Positions 32,595-42,900 of a stretch of 64,000 nucleotides of DNA are shown here, piece by piece. Below the pieces are notes generated by a model. It worked only from the letters and a program-made list of their open reading frames with translations, did not search any database and had not been told where the DNA came from. The translations under genes and the position numbers were made by a program. The DNA comes from Chromatiales bacterium (GTDB lineage: Bacteria > Pseudomonadota > Gammaproteobacteria > Chromatiales > Chromatiaceae): positions 1 through 64,000 of the forward strand of contig JANQLO010000053.1 in NCBI GenBank assembly GCA_028280505.1. The letters run 5' to 3'. The stretch's first letter is position 1. Each line of letters starts with the position of its first letter.

Positions 32595-33236
32595 TTACGC
32601 GCGCTTGCGTAATCTTCTTGCTGCGGTTACTGCGCCAAAACCAATCAAGAACAGATAAACCGGACCCGGAAGAGGCACAGCCTGCTGCCCGCCTTGGATC
32701 ACCTGTACCGTCGCGTCACCGGCAATGGGCGCCTCGAAAAACACGTCGTACAAGTAGCAGGAATCTTCCACAAAGTCGCAACCAAACTGAACATCCGCGA
32801 TACCACCGAGGCTGACGGTACTGGAACCCACGCCAATTGCCTCAAAAGAAAACATGGCTAACTCACCGCTGGAAGGACCAACGTGAGGCGTGAACTCATC
32901 GGGAGTAAAACTGATACTCAGTAAGCCCGGGTCATCGAAAACAAAATAGTTGCCAATAACGTCATGACCAGGCAACCCGGTATCGACCTGGATATCCGCA
33001 GTCGATGCATAAAGCGGTGACAAAATTGTAGGATCGTAAAAGATGTTCAGCGTGACAAAATCGACGAATGGAAAGTCTAGTGAGTAAGTGTCGCCGGCAT
33101 CCGAAGTGACACGGAAGGTAACGGTATCGCCGACTTCAACAACCGGATCATCCACTGTCATCACGAACGCCAATGCGGAACTCGATGCCAGCAACAGCAG
33201 GATCAAGAAAACAGTTTTCAGCACCAATTCACGCAT
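32595..33236 (-). CDS. Secreted VPLPA-CTERM (PEP-CTERM-type) protein with cohesin-like domain
   Basis: This 213-aa protein has a signal peptide (LVLKTVFLILLLLASSSALA), a single beta-sandwich domain and a C-terminal sorting signal. That signal is 'VPLPGPVYLFLIGFGAV' plus a basic end 'ARRLRKRA', which is the VPLPA-CTERM variant of the exosortase/PEP-CTERM signal. The domain starts 'VVEVGDTVTFRV' and contains 'VTLNIFYDPTIL', similar to cohesins. The ATG at 33,236 is chosen for its GAGGAG site six bases upstream; a longer frame to 33,284 lacks one. It should be processed and anchored by an exosortase-type enzyme encoded elsewhere. It may bind the dockerin-like modules of the giant protein (inference). 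Confidence 0.8.
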   Translation of the reverse strand: MRELVLKTVFLILLLLASSSALAFVMTVDDPVVEVGDTVTFRVTSDAGDTYSLDFPFVDFVTLNIFYDPTILSPLYASTADIQVDTGLPGHDVIGNYFVFDDPGLLSISFTPDEFTPHVGPSSGELAMFSFEAIGVGSSTVSLGGIADVQFGCDFVEDSCYLYDVFFEAPIAGDATVQVIQGGQQAVPLPGPVYLFLIGFGAVTAARRLRKRA

Positions 33237-33360
33237 AAGATACTCCTCAAAGCCCGCACCTGCAGACACCGCCGCTTTATCCAAAACTCACCCGGCACCG
33301 TTGATTTCGCGCTATGAAAATCTTGTTTCTGTAGCGACCAGTCTGCACTTCAACCTTAAA

Positions 33361-33377
33361 AAGCAAGTTTCAAGCCA
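33361..33377 (-). promoter_or_regulatory. Candidate sigma-54 (RpoN) promoter of the VPLPA-CTERM gene
   Basis: The minus strand reads TGGCTTGAAACTTGCTT. It matches the -24/-12 consensus TGGCACG-N4-TTGCW with correct GG-to-GC spacing and only the AC pair changed. It lies ~125 bases before the ATG, so the leader would be ~115 nt. PEP-CTERM genes are known to be controlled by RpoN with the PrsK/PrsR regulators in some bacteria, which supports the call. Confidence 0.6.
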
Positions 33378-33488
33378 TTAATTATTTTTGTTTTAAATCA
33401 AATATTTAAAAGACAATATACATTAATTCCTTTGTGTCTGTAAAAATCGCTGACAACCAAGTCTTACTCCCACGCAGCAAACCCGGGG

Positions 33489-33815
33489 TCAATTCATCCT
33501 GCCGTAGCGCGTCTTGTGCTCGGCCATCAATTTGGACAGCAAATCATGTAGCCGCTCGGCCGCGTGTGGACTGAGGATAATGCGATGCAATAGCTTGACA
33601 TCGACATTGGCGGCACCTTGATCCCAGGTCTCGTTGAGGCCGAAGTTCAATACCACCTCTTCACGCGTACTGGTTGCGTTACAGACGTTGCAGTAAGAAC
33701 TCTTTAGCTCCGCGGTGTTGAAACGCACCTTGGGTTGCTGCGGCACCGCAGCGTCAGTCTCCACGGGTACTTCATCTGGCTTTTTCTCGGTGATTTCGTC
33801 ATCGCTGCTGGCCAT
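33489..33815 (-). CDS. DUF3467 family protein
   Basis: This 108-aa cytoplasmic protein has an acidic, disordered N-terminus and the DUF3467 core 'SSYCNVCNATSTREEVVLNFG', then 'VKLLHRIILSPHAAERLHDLLSKLM'. The function of DUF3467 is not established; members are small proteins found next to varied genes. I use the ATG at 33,815, with a GGAGAG site eight bases upstream, rather than the one at 33,833. It sits between the giant gene (90 bases upstream) and the VPLPA-CTERM gene, so it could be a chaperone or regulator of the cassette, but nothing in the sequence proves this. Confidence 0.8.
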   Translation of the reverse strand: MASSDDEITEKKPDEVPVETDAAVPQQPKVRFNTAELKSSYCNVCNATSTREEVVLNFGLNETWDQGAANVDVKLLHRIILSPHAAERLHDLLSKLMAEHKTRYGRMN

Positions 33816-33879
33816 ACTTCGGTCTCTCCTCATATCAAATCATGGGTACCCAACGGTTTGTCAGGCCGGCGCCGTCAGT

Positions 33880-33894
33880 CAGACCGCCGGTCTG
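33880..33894 (-). other. Hairpin just after the giant gene
   Basis: CAGACC and GGTCTG pair around a 3-base loop, ten bases past the stop of the giant gene and ~65 bases before the DUF3467 start. No T-run follows on the minus strand. It could be a weak terminator, or a 3'-end stabiliser that separates expression of the giant gene from the downstream genes. Confidence 0.35.
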
Positions 33895-33904
33895 TTTACC
33901 CCCA

Positions 33905-36900
33905 TCAAGGACTGTCTTCTTCGGGATTGTTCGATGCCGCCGGCGTTCTCGCCGCAATACTCGCGGCAGTATCCAGGATCTCGGTTTCCAAGCGCAGCAC
34001 CGCCTGCGATCCAGGTGTCGCATCATTTCGTACCTTGAACTCGAAGTCCACGATCGACGCGAGATCCACTGCGCTGGCTTCCAGGCCGGTGACCTCGATC
34101 GAAACCACCCCATTGGCATCTTGAACGACGTTGATTTGATAACTCGCCGACGGATCGGATTTACGGATATCCACCAACTCGAGCACAGCCGGATCGTAGT
34201 TCAGCGTCAACTTGATAGATGCGACAGGGTCCTGTGCCGGCGTCAACTTCACGGGCGCTACGAGCAGTTCATTCGGTTGCGCAGCGAGCACTGCCGGTAC
34301 GTCGACCGCCGCTGCATCACTGCCCTCACTGACCATATCGAAAGTGACCGGCAGGTCAGGCACGAAAGGCGTGTTGCTGCCACGCATCTCCATGTTCAGA
34401 TAGCTGGCGTCGTTCGGCCTCAAGCGGCCGTCACGAGTCACATCGGCAACCAAATTGGGATCGATGCCCGCCCAAGCCGCGAACTCAGGTAGAGAACCCC
34501 GCGCCGCCAGTATGATCTGACGCACATCATTGCGGCTGTATGTACCATCGCCGTCGGCGTCACCAAGATACCCGACCAAGTGCAACGCATCGTCTTCACC
34601 CTCGGCATCCGAACCGTTGATGCTGACCACCTCGATCTTCATATGATGACGCAGGCCATAGGTCGCCATCGCCGGCACCTTGGCCTGCAGGCGCAGCAGA
34701 TCGAGATCGCCGACCGGCAGGGCCGTATCGGTAATCAGGGTGACGTAGGCCTCGGCCACGCCGCCACCGAGATCCTCCACCCGGAAACGCATATCAACGT
34801 CCGGCGGCAGATCGGGTCCGGCGGTCACGCCCATGACGTTCAGCAGTGACGGATCATGGACGATCTTGAATACCAGCACCTTCACCCCGCCGGTGCTGGT
34901 AAAGTTCACCGGCAGGCCCTGCTCCCAGGCCGGCACATCGATCACCTGCCCCGGACCGCGCATGAAGTCGTTGACCTCGGCGAGACCTTCGCCGCTGCCG
35001 ATGACATCGAATGCGGAGATGAAATCACCACCGGCCAGGCCGTCGGCATCACCGTCGAGCAACTCGCCCTGGAGATCCTTGAAGCCCTGCAGACTGCTGT
35101 CGAGCAATACTTGGTAGCTATCGTATTGCAATGGGAAACCGGTGCGCTCGAAGACCACGCCCTTACCGTCCGCATCGACGCTGAGGCTGCCCTCGATCAC
35201 ACCGACCAGATCACCATCCAAGGTGATATCCGGCGCGCCCGGAAGCGGCGTCAGTTCGATTACGGTCTGATCGAATTCGCGATTGAAGCGGACATGGAAG
35301 CCGTCGTCGGTCGGCGTCAGGCTCTCGACCCTAAACGACTCGTTCACCGTCACCGAGAACGGTGAGCCGGCATAGCCATCGACATTGTCGCCGTTGTACA
35401 CCGTCACCTGGATGTCGAAAGTCCCTTCGCTGAGGAAACGATGGCTGACATCGGTGATATCGCCGGTGTATTCCTCCGGATCGCTGCCGTCGCCCCAATC
35501 GATCACCCAGCGCTCGACCGGGTCGTCGCCCGGATCCTCGACCTTGAGACGCAACAGATACTCGGCGCCGAGCGGCGTATTCTGCGTACCTTCGAGGGTG
35601 ATCTGCGGCGGCTGATCCTCGACCGTGACCAGGAAGGTACGTTCCGCCGTGCCACCGGCACCGTCATCGACACCGACCTTGATCTCGATCGGCGTGACGG
35701 TAGGACCATCCAGCGCCGTCCAGCTGAACGCCCCGGTCACGGGGTCTACCGTCGCACCGGCCGGACCGCTGATCAACGAATAGGTCAGCTCATTGGCGGC
35801 GTTGTCGATATCGCTCGCCGACAGGTTCAGTGACACCGTATCGCCTTCGGTAACGGTCTGATTCTCGATCGGATCCAGTGCCGGATCGTCATTAACCGGC
35901 TGTACCTCGATCGTCACCGTCGCGACGTCACTGTCGTTGACACCGTCGCTGACCTTGTAGGTGAAGCTGTCGGTGCCGAAGAAATCATCATTCGGCCTGT
36001 ACTTCACGCTGCCGTCGGGCTGGAACTCGGCGATGCCGTGCGACGGGCCGTCGACCAGCATCGGCGACAGGTCGTCGTTCTCCGGATCGCTGTCGTTCGT
36101 CAACACATCGAGCAGGTTCTCGCCGCTGTCCTCGTCGATATCGAACGAGTCGTCGCGCGCGACCGGCGGCAGGTTGACGGCTTCGGTCACGGTAATCGCA
36201 AAGGGTGCGGCCAAACCGAACTCGCCGTCCTCGTTGCGCATCAGCACGGTGATCTCGAAATCACCGGGAGCACCATAGGTGTGTGACAACATGGGGATAC
36301 CCGAGGTCACGTACTGATCGTTGGTGCCGTCGCCCCAATTCACCACCCACTCGATCGGGGTGTCGTCACCGGGGTCGGTCAGCCCCAGCGTCAGGATCAG
36401 TTCCTCGCCCGCGGTAATCGCGCCGGGACCGGTCAAGGAAAGCACCGGCGGTGCATCGGATACCTCGATCGTGAAGGTGCGGCGTGCGAAGTCACCGGCC
36501 GGATCGATCACCTGCACAGTGACGTCCTCGATCGTCGCCGGGCCGTCGACCGCGGTCCAGATGAACTGACCGGTGTCCGGATTGACCGTCGCGCCCGCCG
36601 GGCCGTCGACCAGCGAATAGGTCAGAGCGTCGACCGGATCATCGCCGTCGGTGGCCTGCAACAGGAAGCTCACGGTGCCGCCCTCGATCACCAACCGGGT
36701 CGCGATCTCGGCCAGTTCCGGCGCCTGGTTTTGCGCACGCACATCCACGGTCACCAAGGCCGGCAGACTCTCGTCGGTGCCGTCATAGGCGATGTAAGTG
36801 AAAGTGTCGGTGCCGGTGAAACCCGGGTCCGGCGTATAACGAATGGTGTTGTCAGGCAGTATCTCGACACTGCCGTTGTCCGGATCGCTGGCGCTCAATA

Positions 36901-39900
36901 CCGACAGGCTGTCGTTGTCGAAGTCCGAATCGTTGGCCAGCACGTCGATGACGATCGGCTGATCCGGCGGCGTGACGATATCGGCATCATCGGTCGCGAC
37001 CGGCGCCGCATTCGCCAGGCCGAGCAGCCCGACGTTGTCGATCTTCACCTCGCTGTTGCGCACCCCGAAACCGAGCAGGTCGAGATGCAATTGCAGGTCG
37101 CGGGTCAGCTCGATACCGGCGAAGTCGACGGTCACGAAAATACTGCCGGACCCGGTCGCGACCGGATCGGCACCGGAGAGATCCACGCCGTCGCCGCTGA
37201 CGCTCACCCCCGGCGCGAGGAACAGGCTGCCGTCCGCCTGCAGGTTGAAGAAGGCATCGGTCTGCCCGAGTCCCGGCAGCGCGTTGGTCGCACGCTCGCC
37301 GGTATCGTTGTAAAGCAATGCTGCTTCGAAGGCATCCGGCGGCAGGTCGCCGTCGTCGAACAACTGGAAGCCGGTGATCTCGAACCGCAGACCCGTCGCG
37401 CCGGCCGGCACCACGAAGGCCTGTGTCAGCCCGGACATCAGATTGTCGTCTTCCCTGAGCACGCCGGCGCCATCGATCACCGCGGCATCGCCCACGGTGG
37501 TCCACGCGAAGTCCTCGTTCGCCGGATCGGCGATGCCGAAGCCGCCGTTGACCAGGCCGGTGTGCGGATCGCCCGGGACATGCAGATACTGCGGTACAGT
37601 CGGTCCGGAGTCGTCGACCGGGCCACCGTTCGAACCCACAATCACCGGATCCTGTGTGTGCGACTCGTCGTCGGTCGGTTCGTCGCCGATGGTCAGCGCC
37701 GCCAGATCGAGTTCGGAGATCAGACGGCGCTGCCCGACATCGAGCATACCCGTCATCAGGCGAACCGGATCGGCCACGGCCATCACGTCGGACAAGCCGA
37801 GCACATGCCCGAACTCGTGGGTCAGCACGGTCAACAGGTCGACGCCCTGGCTCGCCTCGGACTGCGCCTGCGCATCGAGCAACCAGCCGTGCTCGCCATC
37901 GACGAACTCTTCGTTGAGCAACGGCGTGTCGTCGATGAACCAGCCATGGCCGGCGGCATCGTTGTCGATATAAAGGACGTTGTCGTAGTAGGCCGCCAAC
38001 ACCCGCTCGCCGAGATCCTCGACCACGACGTCGACTTGCGACAAACGCTCGGTGACCGGGAACAGGAGATCGGTCTCGGCCCAGCGGCCGATCGCGACGT
38101 CGGCCAGTGCCTCGGCCTGTTCCAGCGTGATGTCGTCGGAACCGTCCCCGGCGATACCGGCCAGCATCGGCGTGCCCGGCACGCTGGTCGCCGACAGGCG
38201 GATATCGTCGAGGAAGAACACCTGGCTGACGGCGGACACCAGGTTGGCCACGGCATCGGCGGTTTCGCCGACGAAATCACCCGGGTACAGGACGAAGTTC
38301 TTGTGCTCCATCGCGACCTTTTCGAAACTGATGGTCGCGATCTGGCCTTTGAACTGTTCCGGTATCTCGACCGACATCACCCGCTTCTCGAAAAACTGCG
38401 GATCGGTGAACTGGGCGAAACGTTCGATCTGTAACGGCGGCCCGACGATACCCGTTTGTTCGAACACCACGCGGACCTTCGCATCCGAGCTGGTGATGAA
38501 CGGCGTGAATACCTCGAAGGTCACATAGTTCGCCGAGTCCGGAATCAACATCCGGTTGTGCGTGATGGTATTGAAATTGAGGATCTGGTCGAGCTGCTCC
38601 TGGACCAGCGTGACCGCCTCGGGCGGCATGAAGGCCTCCATCAGATCGGTGAACACCGACCGCAGGATGTCCTGCCCGCCCATCAGCAACGCATAGTCCG
38701 AACCGTACTTCGGCGTACCGTCCGAACCGATCTCTGTCGGAGGGAAGATGGATTCGATGATCAGCTGCAGCCCCTTGGCGATGTAGTTCTTCAAGGCATC
38801 CAGGCCGAACGGACTCATCTTGTTGTTGGCATCGAGCTGGAACCAGTGCTCCAGCTTGTTCGGGTTCGGATTGATCACGGTGCCGTCCGGCTTCTTGATC
38901 GGATCCGGCTGCAGGCCGAGATCGATCAACTTGGTGATCAGCTTGTCCATCGACAAGGCCAGCTTGGTGGTGTCTTCGACCAGCTTGGCCGCATCGCTCT
39001 CCGCCCACACCGTGTTGTACCAGTTGGTGTACTCCAGCGTATCGTTTGCGGTCGGTGGTGGCGGCGCACCAAGCACTTCTTGCTTGAACTTGGCCGATAC
39101 CACCGAGATCACCTTGTCCGCGGCGAACTTCCACAGCTTGTCGAGGAAGTCCTTCATGATCGCGAAGGGGTTGGTCTCGAACGAGAACAGACCGCTGATA
39201 TCGAACTCGTAGTCGAAGGCGTTGATATCGAATCCGCTGCCGCCGTGGAACGACCAGCCGGGCAGCTCGTACGACAGCGGGAAGCGGCCGTGCGCACCGC
39301 CGAGGAAACTCTTGATGATGTTCTTGGTGTTGTCGTCGACCTTGTCCTTGAAGCTGTCGAGCGCGAACACCTCGGTCAAGAGATTGCCGAGCAGGGCGAT
39401 GAACGACTGCTTGGTGCCGTGTTCGAAGTTGCCGTTGAACACCGTCGGTACCGCTTCGGCGCCCTTGGTCACCTCGGTGTTGTCCTTGCTGACCAGTTCG
39501 TTGGCCGCGCCGTTGCTCGGACGGAAGTTCTCGCCACCGCCCTGCGGGCTGTAGTACCAGCCCTGGGTGATGCCTTCGCGGATATCGTCGGCGAAGGTGA
39601 ACTGGCCTTCGGCGTATTGCCTGGACGACTCGGCGTTCCAGAACGGGTCGCTGAAGTACCAACCGGTGGTGTCGAACTTCTGGAAGGTCGGCAGACCGAT
39701 CGCATCGACCACCAGACCCTCGTCACTGACGCGCCGATAGATCGCGCTGCCGGCGAAGTCGATGATGTCGGTATTGATGGTACCGGCATACCATTGCCAG
39801 ACACGGCTGTGCGGCCCACCGAGACCGGCGATGGTGTAGTCGTCCTGGGTGAAGCCGGATAGCCCCAAGGCCGTCATGTTCAGGTTGATGTCGGCCTCGG

Positions 39901-42900
39901 GGATGGAACGTCCGTTCGGCGTCGCCGTGAACTCGGCGGGCAACACCAGCCCGGCAATGGCCGGAATGACACCGGTGCTCGGCGCGTTCTTGGCGCCGGT
40001 CTGGAAGTAGTTGTCGGCAAACGAAACATTCTCCCAGACCTTCACGTCCGGGTCCTTGAAGTCGGCATACTGGATCGGGTTGATCTGCAGACCGACCGCG
40101 CCGGCCAACGCCAGCGACTTCTCCAGGATGGTCAGCCAGGCGCGCTGCTTGTACATGAACGCAACCGCCGACACCGCGGCCGGGATGTTGCCGGTCGCCA
40201 AGGCGGCGGCGATCGAGACCGCGCCGGTCGCCTGGATCATGGTCTTGCCGATCAGCGCGATGTCCTGCAGCGGGATGTCCAGCGTCTTTTGCTCGAAGTC
40301 GTGCGGATCGAGCGTGGTCATGTGGATGTCTTTCTTGTCCGGCACATAGACGCCCATGCGCTGGATGATCTCGCTGTTGACCACGGTGCCGCGGCTGTGG
40401 CCGATGAAATGCATCGGCGAGTTGAACAGATTGTTGCCGCCCACGTCCTGGTTGAGTTTGTACAGGGCCGCGAACAAGGCGTCGGCCGCGGCCTCGGAGA
40501 AACCCGAGTCGCTGATATCCGATTCCTTCACCCAGTCCGAGACCAGCACGACCGGCTTGCCCGGGGTCAGGATCGAAGGGCCGGTGTTGCCGTCCTTGTC
40601 TTCCCACAAGCCGGTGTTCTTGTTGTACGCCAGCACGACGCCGTTACCCCCGGCGGACGAGATCAACTCGGCCATGTCCATGAAGGCCTCGGGCTGCTGC
40701 AGGCTGGCCTTTTTCTCGAAGTCCACGCCGGCCTGGAAGCCGTGGGTCAGGACGGTGACCGAGCTGAAGTAGTCGGACGCATCCTTGTATTCGTTGGCGA
40801 TGAACGCGGTCGACGCATCGAGGTTCTTCTCCAGGACCTCGACGCCCCAGTAATAGATCTGACCGGCGGTCAGTGCCTTACGGATCTTCGGATCGAGTTC
40901 GACCTCGATGATCGACGGATCCTCCGCCTCGCTACCCGGGATGAGCTCGATCTGGCGCGTCGACGTGATCTTGTAGCGCTTGCCGGACTCCAGCTTGAAG
41001 CTGTCCGGCGTGGTGAAGATACGCCCGGGGTTGGTATCGGCGTTTGCGTCGAGGCTCGGATCTTCCGAACTGATCAGATTGAAGATGTCCAGCGTGAAGC
41101 CGTCACGGCCGCGCCATTCGTCTTCCGGCCACAGACCGTCTCCCGGCTTTTGCGTACTGAGATAGAAGCGGCTGGTGTATTCCTCGAGTCCGAGCTTGTC
41201 GAAATCGACCTTCCACTTGAACACGATGGGGTCGTCCGCATCCGGACCGTGCACGTCGAAAGTGCCCTGGGGATTGATCAGTTCGATGACCTGATCGGTC
41301 TGCAGGGCCAGGCCGCGCACATGGCGGTTGACCTCGATCGGCGCCAGGTTCGGGCTCGGCGGATCGATCGGATTGCCGTCCTTGTCGATACGATCGATGG
41401 GCACTTCGTCCCATTCGTTGAAGAACCAGTTGGCCTTCTCCAACAGGATGTCCACATCGTATACGGCGACGTTACCGGCGCCGCGGAAGTTCGCATACAG
41501 CTTCTTGGCCGAGGCATCCAGTTCGAGGTCCTCGAGGAAGCCCATCGGAACCGGCGTGGTGCTCGCGATCAACTCGGGATTGGGGCCGAAGGGATCGCGG
41601 ATGATGCCGATCTTGGAACCGAGGTTATGCAGTTCTTCGTAGTCCCAGGCGAACATCGAGTCGCGGAAGATAATGAACGGCGACAGGTGATAATCGGCCA
41701 CGAACGCATAGCTCATGTCCGGCATGATCGCGACGCCGCTCGCATAGTTGACGTCCAGGTCGAACACCTGGCTGCTGCCCCGAACCGAGAAATTGCTTTG
41801 CAGATAACCGACGCCGCCGCTGGTGTCGCCGATATAACGGACCGATATCGGTTCCTTGTTCAGGCGCAGAATGGACGAATCCCTCAGGATCTTGACGTCG
41901 AAGGCATTCGGGTCGTCATTGGTGATCTCCAACGTGTGGAAGCCGCCCTTGCGATCGCCCAGTGTGGTGAACACCATGCGGTCGCGATCGACCGTCGCCT
42001 CGATCTCGCGCGGCTCCAGGCCCGCGGTGAACTCACCGATGGTCTTACGGTATTTGTTCGGGTTGGGTCCGAAGAAGGTGTAGTTCTCCGGGCGGTCGTT
42101 CTCGTCGATATTGATCACGACGATGGTACCCGGATCGGCGGAACCCGCGTTACGCAGCCAGCCGTTGGTACCGAACATGGTCGAATAGGACACGCCGGCG
42201 AACAAACGGGTGCCGTCGGCGTTGATGGCAATGCTGTGGATCAAACCGCTCTCGGGAATGATGAAGTCATCGATGACATCGGTGACCTTCATGTACATGT
42301 CGGAATTGACCCGCAGGTCGACCACATAGATCTTGCCGCCGCTCGACGCGTACAGATAGTTGCCGTTAGCGTCCAGCGCGACCGAGCGCACGATACTGTT
42401 ACCCGGCAGCTTGATCTTGTCGACCTCGGGCGTCGACGGATCGGCATCGAACAGCTGTAGCGTGAAGGCGTCGACCACCTGGATGCCGTCCCAGGTCGCG
42501 GCATAGGCGGCGGACAGATCGCTCGCGGTCACGATATCGCGCACCGAGCCGTTGCCCGGCATGATCAGCTTCTTGATCACGCGGTCGAATTCATTCACCT
42601 CGTCGAGGCGGGCAAGATCGATGACGTCGACGGTATGTTTGAAGCCGTCGATACCGCCGATGAAACCGAAGCCGCCCTTGTTCTTGAGCTGTGCTTCCAG
42701 GCTGCTCAGTGCGTTGGTGTCGGATTTGAACAGCCATTCGCCGTTGTCGTCCGGCAGCATGCCCGGGCGGGCACGTTGCACCGAGATCTTGGCCTTGGCC
42801 AATAGGACCTGCTCGGGCACCTTGACCTTGATGGTGCTGATCCATTTACCGTCGTTGGCCGGATCGGGCACGCTCGAGGCATCGACGAAGTCCTGACCAT

